Under the pieces are notes generated by a model. It made no database searches, was not told the DNA's origin, and saw only the letters and a list, made by a program, of their open reading frames with translations. DNA of 5,083 bases from Candidatus Methanofastidiosia archaeon (GTDB taxonomy: Archaea; Methanobacteriota_B; Thermococci; Methanofastidiosales; Methanofastidiosaceae): the NCBI GenBank assembly GCA_003558335.1, contig PWMA01000013.1, positions 1-5,083 of the forward strand. The letters are read 5' to 3'. The translations under genes were made by a program, and so were the position numbers. This document shows positions 1-5,083 of this stretch, in pieces (within the stretch, counting starts at the first letter, position 1; every line of letters begins with the position of its first letter).

Positions 1-564
1 GGAGTTGCCGGAATAGTAGTAGGGTTTGCGGCACAACAAACGTTTTCAAATATATTGGCAGGATTTCAAATCGCCTTTACTCAACCCATAAGAATAGATG
101 ATGTAGTAATTGTAGAAAATGAGTGGGGGAAAATAGAAGAAATTACACTCACATATGTTGTTGTACGTATATGGGATCAAAGAAGGCTTGTTTTACCTAT
201 ATCTTATTTTATGAACACTCCTTTTCAAAATTGGACAAGAACTTCAGCGGATATATGGGGGACTATATTCTTTTATGTAGATTATAAAATCCCAATATCA
301 GAGTTAAAAGAACAATATCAAAAAATTGTAGAGTCTTCTGAACTTTGGGACAAAAAAGTAAGCGTTTTACAGGTTACAGACGCAACTGAGAAGACTATGC
401 AGATTAGAGGCATTGTAAGCTCTCAAGATGCTGGGCAATTATGGGATTTACGATGCTACGTTAGGGAGAAAATGATAGAATATATCCAAAATCATTATCC
501 TGAGAGTCTTCCAAGAACTAGGATTGAAATTTTTGATAATGCAATAAAAGACAAGAAATATTAG
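1..564 (+). CDS. MscS-family mechanosensitive ion channel, C-terminal part (5' end outside window)
   Basis: The reading frame is open from base 1 to a TAG at 562-564, giving 187 residues of a protein that starts upstream. The first ~28 residues are the end of a Gly/Ala-rich pore helix of MscS TM3 type (GFAAQQTFSNILAGF, residues 8-22). Next comes the conserved linker PIRIDDVV and the beta-domain stretch around WGKIEEI (residues 42-48), characteristic of the MscS fold. The remaining ~110 residues form the cytoplasmic alpha/beta domain, ending in charged residues (KDKKY). Family members sit in the cytoplasmic membrane and open under membrane tension during hypo-osmotic shock. The TTG at 55-57 lies inside the pore helix and is not a start. 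There is no functional link to the downstream glycolytic genes, from which it is separated by 107 bp. Family assignment is secure; ion selectivity and number of upstream membrane segments cannot be seen. Confidence 0.93.
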   Translation, partial: GVAGIVVGFAAQQTFSNILAGFQIAFTQPIRIDDVVIVENEWGKIEEITLTYVVVRIWDQRRLVLPISYFMNTPFQNWTRTSADIWGTIFFYVDYKIPISELKEQYQKIVESSELWDKKVSVLQVTDATEKTMQIRGIVSSQDAGQLWDLRCYVREKMIEYIQNHYPESLPRTRIEIFDNAIKDKKY

Positions 565-577
565 AAAGATTTATAAT
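564..577 (+). promoter_or_regulatory. Candidate core promoter (BRE/TATA or -10 element) of the glycolytic operon
   Basis: Just after the mscS stop, GAAAGA is followed by TTTATAAT (570-577), which fits an archaeal BRE plus TATA box. That would put the transcript start near 600 and give a leader of about 70 nt before the aldolase ATG at 672. The embedded TATAAT (572-577) is also a perfect bacterial -10, but its only -35 partner is a poor AAGACA at 548-553, 18 nt upstream. In AT-rich DNA such matches arise easily, so this is tentative. The position, in the only sizeable gap upstream of the tightly packed genes, is the main support. Confidence 0.35.
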
Positions 578-588
578 AACTAAAACAT

Positions 589-632
589 AGGATTTAGTTA
601 AAGAAAAATATTGTGATTTTGTTAATAATCCT
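589..632 (+). other. Weak inverted repeat / possible leader hairpin
   Basis: AGGATT (589-594) is the reverse complement of AATCCT (627-632). Inside these arms TTAA (598-601) can pair with TTAA (622-625) across a small internal loop (TAG opposite T), leaving a loop of 20 nt. The stem is mostly A-U and no U-run follows, so it does not look like an intrinsic terminator for mscS. It could be an RNA hairpin in the leader or a DNA-level operator, or chance in AT-rich sequence. Confidence 0.25.
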
Positions 633-650
633 CAAAAATTTGTTGTGATT
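611..650 (+). repeat. Direct repeat of TTGTGATT in the operon leader
   Basis: The octamer TTGTGATT occurs at 611-618 and again at 643-650, 32 nt start to start, about three helical turns, in the 107-bp intergenic region before the aldolase gene. Two copies on the same DNA face could be paired operator half-sites for a regulator, downstream of the candidate promoter at 564-577. The motif matches no regulator I can name, and the region is AT-rich, so functional significance is unproven. Confidence 0.3.
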
Positions 651-656
651 ATAAAC

Positions 657-663
657 GGAGGTG
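657..663 (+). promoter_or_regulatory. Ribosome binding site deciding the aldolase start
   Basis: GGAGGTG, a near-perfect complement to the 16S rRNA 3' end, lies 8 nt upstream of the ATG at 672. This selects ATG 672 over the in-frame GTG at 645, whose reading frame would run through the Shine-Dalgarno itself. Confidence 0.85.
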
Positions 664-671
664 TATTAAAT

Positions 672-1562
672 ATGAATGTTTTAGATAATTTAGATACCTC
701 GATTGGTAAAAAAGTTAGATTGCATAGATTAATGTACTCTTATGGTTTAAAGAATGGAACTTTGAACTTACTGCCAATTGATCATGGATTAGAGCATGGC
801 CCCGCTGACTTCTTTTCAAATCCAGAAAGTTTAGATCCAGACTATATCTTAAATCTAGCCTTAAAACTTAAGTTTTCCGGAATTGTTATGCATATCGGAC
901 TAGCAGAAAAATATATGAAAAAATATGCCGGAACTGTCCCACTTGTTTTAAAATTAAATGGTAAAACTGCTATACCCGATGACTCTTTTCCCATATCGCC
1001 ATTGACCTCTACTGTAGAAGACGCAGTTAGATTAGGTGCAGATGCTATTGGATATACTCTTTATGTAGGAACTCCAAAGCAGAAAGAAGATATCGAACAG
1101 TTTAGAAAAGTTAAAAAAGACGCAGACAAGTATGGAATGCCCGTCATAGTGTGGTCCTATCCAAGAGGCAAAGATATAGAAGAAAAAGGTGGAAAAGATT
1201 CTTTATATGCTATAGATTATGCTGCAAGAGTGGGCTGTGAATTGGGAGCAGACATAATTAAAATTAATTTTCCAACTGTAGATGAGTCAAAAATGGATTT
1301 GTATCCAAAGCCATATGACAAGTTAAAGTTATCTCCTGAAGATTCGATAAAAAAGGTAATAAAATCTGCAGGTAAAACTTTAGTGCTTGTTTCAGGCGGG
1401 TCTAAAACTAATGATGAGGACCTTTTAAATAAAGTTGAACTTTCTATGAGGTCCGGAGCTTGCGGCATAATTTTTGGCAGAAATCTTTGGCAAAGGCCTT
1501 TTGAGGAATCAAATAAGTTAAATAATAAAATAACAGAAATAATGAAGAAACATCCAAGGTGA
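672..1562 (+). CDS. Class I fructose-bisphosphate aldolase, archaeal/FbaB (DeoC/LacD) type
   Basis: The 296-residue protein is predicted to cleave fructose-1,6-bisphosphate reversibly to glyceraldehyde-3-P and dihydroxyacetone-P in the cytoplasm through a Schiff-base lysine. Its length and motifs fit the TIM-barrel FbaB/DeoC family. The near-N-terminal IDHGLEHGP carries the expected catalytic Asp (D37). VWSYPRG lies mid-protein. The probable Schiff-base lysine is K197 in GADIIKINFPT. The phosphate-binding loops are VSGGSKT (S241-G243) and, near the C-terminus, GIIFGRNLWQRP. The ATG at 672 is chosen because of the strong Shine-Dalgarno 8 nt upstream. It is first of five closely spaced genes; a PfkB kinase and a phosphoglucose isomerase follow, which supports a fructose-bisphosphate substrate. 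Relatives in the same superfamily (archaeal 2-amino-3,7-dideoxy-D-threo-hept-6-ulosonate synthase and DKFP synthase of aromatic amino acid synthesis) share these motifs, so substrate is inferred partly from neighbours. No defects are visible. Confidence 0.88.
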   Translation: MNVLDNLDTSIGKKVRLHRLMYSYGLKNGTLNLLPIDHGLEHGPADFFSNPESLDPDYILNLALKLKFSGIVMHIGLAEKYMKKYAGTVPLVLKLNGKTAIPDDSFPISPLTSTVEDAVRLGADAIGYTLYVGTPKQKEDIEQFRKVKKDADKYGMPVIVWSYPRGKDIEEKGGKDSLYAIDYAARVGCELGADIIKINFPTVDESKMDLYPKPYDKLKLSPEDSIKKVIKSAGKTLVLVSGGSKTNDEDLLNKVELSMRSGACGIIFGRNLWQRPFEESNKLNNKITEIMKKHPR

Positions 1563-1563
1563 T
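1557..1563 (+). promoter_or_regulatory. Ribosome binding site overlapping the aldolase stop
   Basis: AGGTGAT sits 5 nt before the kinase ATG at 1569 and contains the aldolase TGA stop (1560-1562). Ribosomes ending the aldolase therefore clear the initiation site of the kinase, an arrangement suggesting translational coupling. Confidence 0.7.
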
Positions 1564-1568
1564 AAAAA

Positions 1569-2540
1569 ATGTATGATGTAATATCTGTAGGTAGTTGCAC
1601 AATAGATCTCTTCGTAGATACCGGTACTGAACTATTTAGAGATACTAAATCTAACTGTGTACAAATACCTTTTGGTAAAAAATTATTAGTTAAATCGATG
1701 GACTTTGAAACAGGAGGTGGAGGATCGAATACGGCAGGTGCTTTTGCAACATTTGGACTTAAAGCTGCTTTAATAAGCAAGATAGGAGATGACCATAACT
1801 CAGATAGAATATTAAAATATCTTAAATCAGTAGGCTGTGACGATTCACTGCTTTCAATAGAGGAAGGGATTTCAGATTATTCTGTAATCTTAGATGCTGT
1901 TGGTAGGGATAGAACTATTCTTACTTTAAAAGAAAAAAATGACAAACTTAGGTTTGACGAAATCGATTTATCAAAAATCAAGACAAAGTGGTTTTATTTT
2001 TGTACTATGATGGGTGAATCTCTTAAAACACAGAAAAAGATTGCTAATTATGCTAATGAAAACAATATCAAAATTATGTATAATCCAAGCTCCTATTTGA
2101 TTAAAAAAGGAGTTGATAAATTTGAAGAAATTCTAAATTTAACAACAATAATTTGTGTAAACTTCGAAGAAGCCAAAATGATTACGGGACACGTCGATTC
2201 AAGAATAATGGGGGATAAGTTGTTAGAATATGGTCCAGAGATAGCAGTGATAACCGATGGAGACAGAGGCGCATATGCTTTTACTAAAAATAATGAAGGT
2301 TACATGGTATCCCCTAATGAAGTTAAAGTTAAAGAGACTACAGGTGCAGGAGATAGTTTTGGAGCAGGATTTCTTACTGGTTATATTGAAAAAGAGGATA
2401 TACAGTACGCTCTAGAAGTTGGAGTAACAGAAGCAGAGACTGTAATCCAACATTTAGGGGCAAAAAACAAATTTTTAACTATGGATGAAGTTAAAGAAAG
2501 AATAAAAAACAATCCACACAAAATAATAAAAATTAAGTAA
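1569..2540 (+). CDS. PfkB/ribokinase-family sugar kinase, probable 6-phosphofructokinase
   Basis: This 323-residue cytoplasmic kinase has the usual ribokinase-fold length. The N-terminal strand VGSCTIDLF ends in the family's substrate-binding Asp (D13). The first PfkB signature region is GGGGSNTAGAFATFG (residues 49-63). The second is KETTGAGDSFGAGF (from residue 255), with catalytic base D262 and the GAGD anion hole. Near the C-terminus is VIQHLGAKN, a pattern I associate with PfkB-like kinases of archaea and candidate bacterial phyla. The family phosphorylates sugars or nucleosides, usually with ATP. The aldolase before it and phosphoglucose isomerase after it make fructose-6-P to fructose-1,6-bisP the likely reaction, but ribokinase, fructokinase or nucleoside kinase activity cannot be excluded from sequence. 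It is not the ADP-dependent PfkC type of Thermococcales, which is much longer. It starts 6 nt after the aldolase stop, and its TAA directly abuts the next ATG. Confidence 0.82.
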   Translation: MYDVISVGSCTIDLFVDTGTELFRDTKSNCVQIPFGKKLLVKSMDFETGGGGSNTAGAFATFGLKAALISKIGDDHNSDRILKYLKSVGCDDSLLSIEEGISDYSVILDAVGRDRTILTLKEKNDKLRFDEIDLSKIKTKWFYFCTMMGESLKTQKKIANYANENNIKIMYNPSSYLIKKGVDKFEEILNLTTIICVNFEEAKMITGHVDSRIMGDKLLEYGPEIAVITDGDRGAYAFTKNNEGYMVSPNEVKVKETTGAGDSFGAGFLTGYIEKEDIQYALEVGVTEAETVIQHLGAKNKFLTMDEVKERIKNNPHKIIKIK

Positions 2541-3869
2541 ATGGATAAAATGAAAGATTTAAAAATTATTACTAAGGATTCTTTAGTCTCAAATGATGAC
2601 TTAAGAGATATAAAAAAGAACCTGATGAAAGAAATTTTTAGACTAAAAAATATTAATAATGAAATTGAATACAAAGATCCTAGATCTTCAATTAATTTAC
2701 CTTATGATCACAATTTGCTAGAAAAAATTAATAAGGCAATCGAAGAAAAAAAAGAGCTAAATCCTTCTTACCTTATTGTAGTTGGCATTGGAGGTAGCAA
2801 TTTAGGAGCAATGGCCATCCAAGAAGCTGTTTTAGGAAAATTATACAATCAATTGAATCCTAAAACAAAAGTTCTGTATGCCGACACAGTTGACTCAGAT
2901 TTAATTAATGACATAATTAGCATAATAGAACCTGCATTAAAAAATGGAGAAAATGTATTAATTAATGGTATAAGTAAATCAGGTGGCACAACTGAAACTG
3001 TAGCAAACTTTGAAATATTGATTGATTTATTAAAAAAATATAAAAAAGATTATAATAAATACGTAATTGTTACCTCTGATAAAGACTCTAAATTCTGGAA
3101 TTTTGCGGCAAATGAAGGGTTTACAACTTTAGAGATACCAAATGAAGTTGTAGGCAGATATTCTGTACTTTCTGCAGTTGGTTTGTTTCCTTTAGGCATT
3201 ATGGGCATAAATATAAAAAATTTAATCCAAGGTGCAAAAGATATAACACAAAGATGTATAGATGAAAATATAGAAAAAAATCCTGCAGCAATAAGTGCTT
3301 CTTTGATCTTTATGCACTATAAAGATAAAAAAAATATTCATAATACATTCTTATTTAGCCCCGATATGGAATCAATTGGAAAATGGTATAATCAACTGAT
3401 GGGAGAAAGTATTGGTAAGGAGTTCAATCTAAAAGACGAACCTGTCAGGGTAGGAATAACTCCTACAGTATCTATCGGATCAACAGATCTTCATTCTATG
3501 GTTCAACTCTATTTAGCTGGACCAAATGACAAATTAACAACATTTGTGAAAGTAAGAAACAATAAAGCTGAAATCAAGATTCCAAATAATGAAGATTATT
3601 CCAAACTAGTCAAAGGCATACAGGAAAAGAAGTTGCAGAGCATCATCGATGCAATTTATGAAGGGGTAATTAAGGCTTATCGAAACCGTAAAAGAGCTTT
3701 CATAGAAATACATTTAGACGATAAAACAGAATACTCTATTGGACAATTTATCCAATTTAAGATGATAGAGATAATGTACCTTGGATATCTATTTGAAATT
3801 AATCCTTTTAATCAGCCAAATGTTGAAGAATATAAAACTGAAACAAAAATAATTTTAGAAAAAGAATAA
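2541..3869 (+). CDS. pgi: Glucose-6-phosphate isomerase (phosphoglucose isomerase, SIS-fold)
   Basis: The 442-residue enzyme interconverts glucose-6-P and fructose-6-P in the cytoplasm, and its length matches the short bacterial/archaeal PGI type. Two SIS sugar-phosphate domains are visible. VVGIGGSNLGA begins near residue 80, and the phosphate-binding loop SKSGGTTET spans residues 145-153. VGRYSVLS (204-211) is the PGI signature, with Val in place of the usual first Gly of GGR. Catalytic residues expected of the family are E289 (QLMGESIGK), H318 (GSTDLHSMVQLY) and K432 in the C-terminal NPFNQPNVEEYK. It is therefore not the unrelated cupin-type archaeal PGI. The start at 2541 follows the kinase stop with no gap (TAAATG), and no Shine-Dalgarno is evident, so translation probably depends on ribosomes ending the kinase. 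A second ATG at 2550 is an alternative start, three residues shorter. Function is clear. Confidence 0.95.
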   Translation: MDKMKDLKIITKDSLVSNDDLRDIKKNLMKEIFRLKNINNEIEYKDPRSSINLPYDHNLLEKINKAIEEKKELNPSYLIVVGIGGSNLGAMAIQEAVLGKLYNQLNPKTKVLYADTVDSDLINDIISIIEPALKNGENVLINGISKSGGTTETVANFEILIDLLKKYKKDYNKYVIVTSDKDSKFWNFAANEGFTTLEIPNEVVGRYSVLSAVGLFPLGIMGINIKNLIQGAKDITQRCIDENIEKNPAAISASLIFMHYKDKKNIHNTFLFSPDMESIGKWYNQLMGESIGKEFNLKDEPVRVGITPTVSIGSTDLHSMVQLYLAGPNDKLTTFVKVRNNKAEIKIPNNEDYSKLVKGIQEKKLQSIIDAIYEGVIKAYRNRKRAFIEIHLDDKTEYSIGQFIQFKMIEIMYLGYLFEINPFNQPNVEEYKTETKIILEKE

Positions 3870-3870
3870 A

Positions 3871-3874
3871 GAGG
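3871..3874 (+). promoter_or_regulatory. Ribosome binding site supporting a TTG start
   Basis: GAGG lies in the 11-nt gap after the pgi stop, 6 nt before TTG 3881. It supports TTG as the initiation codon of the polyferredoxin gene. No ATG in frame is available before the first cluster-binding cysteine. Confidence 0.65.
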
Positions 3875-3880
3875 AATAAT

Positions 3881-4294
3881 TTGTCTAAAAAGTTGATAAT
3901 AAAAGACATAGAAAAATGTGTAGGGTGTGGGCTTTGTGTTTACGCATGCGCAAGAAAAAATCCTTCAAAACCAGAAATTGGAAACAATTCTTCGGGAATT
4001 TTAACAATAAGTTTGAGCGGTTTTGAGAGAGGAGCAACTATTATTTTTTGTAGAGGTTGTATTGATCCTCCTTGCCAAGAAGTTTGTCCTACTGAAGCTC
4101 TAAAGAAAAGAAAAGGCGGCGGTATATTACTTATTGAAAAAAATTGTATAAAATGCCATAATTGCATTGAAGCATGTTCCATTGGGGCCATATTTGAAAA
4201 AGAAAATGGAAAACCTGCAGTTTGTATCCATTGTGGATATTGTGCAGATTATTGTCCTCATGATGTTCTATCTTTCGAGGAGGTAAAAACATGA
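3881..4294 (+). CDS. Four-cluster [4Fe-4S] polyferredoxin, probable electron-transfer subunit of the AOR-family enzyme
   Basis: This 137-residue protein has sixteen cysteines in four sets: C13/16/19/23 (CVGCGLCVYAC), C57/60/65/69 (CRGCIDPPCQEVC), C89/92/95/99 (CIKCHNCIEAC) and C115/118/121/125 (CIHCGYCADYC, then Pro). Each set fits one [4Fe-4S] cluster. The second set, CX2CX4CX3C, is the spacing seen in HycB/DmsB-type Fe-S subunits. No signal peptide or membrane segment is present, so it should act in the cytoplasm. The TTG start at 3881 is backed by GAGG 6 nt upstream. Its last codons overlap the next gene as ATGA (4291-4294), so the two are likely made together. Comparable small Fe-S proteins partner AOR-family enzymes in WOR5 of Pyrococcus furiosus and the Aor complex of Aromatoleum. 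By analogy this one probably relays electrons from the aldehyde oxidoreductase to ferredoxin or another acceptor. The partner role is inferred; cluster binding is well supported. Confidence 0.9.
   Translation: MSKKLIIKDIEKCVGCGLCVYACARKNPSKPEIGNNSSGILTISLSGFERGATIIFCRGCIDPPCQEVCPTEALKKRKGGGILLIEKNCIKCHNCIEACSIGAIFEKENGKPAVCIHCGYCADYCPHDVLSFEEVKT
4277..4284 (+). promoter_or_regulatory. Strong ribosome binding site of the AOR-family gene
   Basis: GAGGAGGT lies inside the end of the polyferredoxin gene, 6 nt before ATG 4291. It fixes that ATG as the start and suggests the oxidoreductase is translated efficiently despite the 4-nt overlap with the preceding gene. Confidence 0.85.
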
Positions 4295-5083
4295 GGACTG
4301 ATATTCTGTATATTGATCTATCAAATAATAGTCATGAGATTAAAGACAGATCAGATATTTTTAAATCTTGGTTAGGGGGGGTTGGAGTAGGAACTCAACT
4401 AATAAAAGAAGAATTAAAATTGGATGTGGATCCTTTAAGTGAAGAAAATATAATTGTTTTTGTAATTGGCCCTTTCACTCCTGGTTACCCTTATGCTACA
4501 AAAACCGTTGCGCTTTTTAAGAGTCCCTTGACAGAAAATTGGGGAGAAAGTCATGCAGGCGGTAGAACTGCAACTTCAATTGCCAATGAAGGATTTGGCG
4601 CTATTGTAATTAAAGGTAAAGCAAAAATCCCAACTTATTTAGTTATAGAAAATGGTAAAGTTCACTTTAGAGATGCGCGTGTGATTTGGGGAATAGACGA
4701 CTCAAAAGTAACAGGTAGAATAATTGCTGAAAGAGAAGGTGGAAGTGGAATCAGAACTGTAATGACAATAGGGGGGGCAGGTGAAAAGCTTGTAAGATAT
4801 GCATGTGTTACCACTGAATTATATAGACATTTTGGACGATTGGGGCTAGGTGCAGTTTTTGGTAGCAAGCATTTGAAGGGAATAGTAGTAATTGGAAGAA
4901 ACTTTTATCGACCAGAAAAAGGAAGAGAATATAGAGAAATTTATGACAAAATATTCAAAATATCTACTGAATCAGATGCAATGAGTAAATATCATCTTAT
5001 TGGAACATCGGTGAATGTAAACACTTTGAATGAAATCAAGTCTTTACCAATTAATAATCTATCAAAATCTAATTTTGAAGGAA
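4291..5083 (+). CDS. Aldehyde:ferredoxin oxidoreductase (AOR) family tungsto/molybdoenzyme, N-terminal part (3' end outside window)
   Basis: The frame is open from ATG 4291 to the window end, giving 264 residues of a family usually 580-650 long. The N-terminal pterin-binding domain is present in order: WLGGVGVG (27-34), GPFTPG (60-65), KSPLT (77-81), AGG (89-91), IGGAGEKLVRYA (160-171), GRLGLGAVFGSKHLKGI (182-198) and GTSVNVNTLN (238-247). These correspond to family elements such as SPLTG, GPAGE and GRxGxGAVMGSKNLKAI that bind bis-molybdopterin. The Cys ligands of the proximal [4Fe-4S] cluster lie beyond this part and cannot be checked. The family oxidises aldehydes to acids in the cytoplasm with ferredoxin as acceptor, typically with tungsten. 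It overlaps the polyferredoxin gene by 4 nt and follows aldolase, kinase and isomerase genes, which points to glyceraldehyde-3-P as substrate. That is inference: the motifs fit the family broadly and I could not assign it to the GAPOR, AOR, FOR, WOR or GOR subgroup. Broad aldehyde detoxification is the main alternative. Confidence 0.9.
   Translation, partial: MRTDILYIDLSNNSHEIKDRSDIFKSWLGGVGVGTQLIKEELKLDVDPLSEENIIVFVIGPFTPGYPYATKTVALFKSPLTENWGESHAGGRTATSIANEGFGAIVIKGKAKIPTYLVIENGKVHFRDARVIWGIDDSKVTGRIIAEREGGSGIRTVMTIGGAGEKLVRYACVTTELYRHFGRLGLGAVFGSKHLKGIVVIGRNFYRPEKGREYREIYDKIFKISTESDAMSKYHLIGTSVNVNTLNEIKSLPINNLSKSNFEG

Noticed and set aside
55..564. MscS-like gene starting at TTG 55
   Set aside because: The same frame is open back to base 1 and encodes the expected pore helix upstream of 55, so the gene simply enters from outside the window.
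565..632. Intrinsic terminator after the mscS gene
   Set aside because: The only inverted repeat is A-U rich with a long loop, and no U-run follows the 3' arm.
645..671. In-frame GTG at 645 as the aldolase start, adding nine residues
   Set aside because: The Shine-Dalgarno GGAGGTG at 657-663 lies inside this extension and is ideally placed for ATG 672; no ribosome binding site precedes 645.
1217..1780. Minus-strand open frame of 187 codons
   Set aside because: It overlaps the well-supported aldolase and kinase genes on the opposite strand, and its translation shows no recognisable domain.
2381..2674. Minus-strand open frame of 97 codons, hydrophobic (Phe/Ile/Ser/Leu-rich)
   Set aside because: The composition is the expected complement of Lys/Asn/Glu-rich AT-rich coding DNA; it lies across the kinase-pgi junction and has no supporting motif.
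3940..4191. Minus-strand open frame of 83 codons
   Set aside because: Antisense to the polyferredoxin, whose sixteen ordered cysteines show which strand is coding.
4662..4868. Minus-strand open frame of 68 codons
   Set aside because: Antisense to conserved AOR-family motifs; Pro/Ser-rich translation without similarity that I recognise.
1..5083. CRISPR array, tRNA/rRNA gene, insertion sequence or phage gene
   Set aside because: No regularly spaced repeats, no cloverleaf-like sequence and no transposase or integrase motifs were seen; nearly all bases belong to metabolic genes.

Overview
The window is AT-rich (about two thirds A+T by eye) and almost entirely coding on the + strand. It holds the 3' end of an MscS-type mechanosensitive channel gene, a 107-bp intergenic leader, and a compact run of five genes that continues past the right edge. 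Arg is mostly AGA/AGG, ATA is common for Ile, and several genes have strong GGAGG-type Shine-Dalgarno sites. With an aldehyde:ferredoxin oxidoreductase (AOR) family gene and a polyferredoxin, this suggests a strictly anaerobic, low-GC archaeon or deep-branching bacterium. The sequence alone does not settle the domain: the aldolase and kinase types occur in both.

Layout: 1-564, C-terminal part of an MscS channel (5' end missing). 565-671, non-coding leader with a possible BRE/TATA or -10 element, a repeated TTGTGATT octamer, a weak hairpin and a clear ribosome binding site. 672-1562, class I (FbaB/DeoC-type) fructose-bisphosphate aldolase. 1569-2540, PfkB-family sugar kinase. 2541-3869, phosphoglucose isomerase. 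3881-4294, ferredoxin-like protein with sixteen cysteines, enough for four [4Fe-4S] clusters. 4291-5083, N-terminal 264 residues of an AOR-family tungsto/molybdoenzyme (3' end missing). Gaps between the five genes are 6, 0, 11 and -4 nt, so they very probably form one transcription unit.

The isomerase, kinase and aldolase match three consecutive steps of upper glycolysis: glucose-6-P to fructose-6-P, to fructose-1,6-bisP, to glyceraldehyde-3-P plus DHAP. The next two genes encode an Fe-S electron carrier and an oxidoreductase family that oxidises aldehydes with ferredoxin as acceptor. The simplest reading is a glucose-6-P to 3-phosphoglycerate module in which a two-subunit AOR-family enzyme oxidises glyceraldehyde-3-P with ferredoxin reduction, in place of NAD-linked GAPDH plus phosphoglycerate kinase. 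The families are well supported. The GAP-oxidising role is inferred from context, and it is the most interesting hypothesis in the window.
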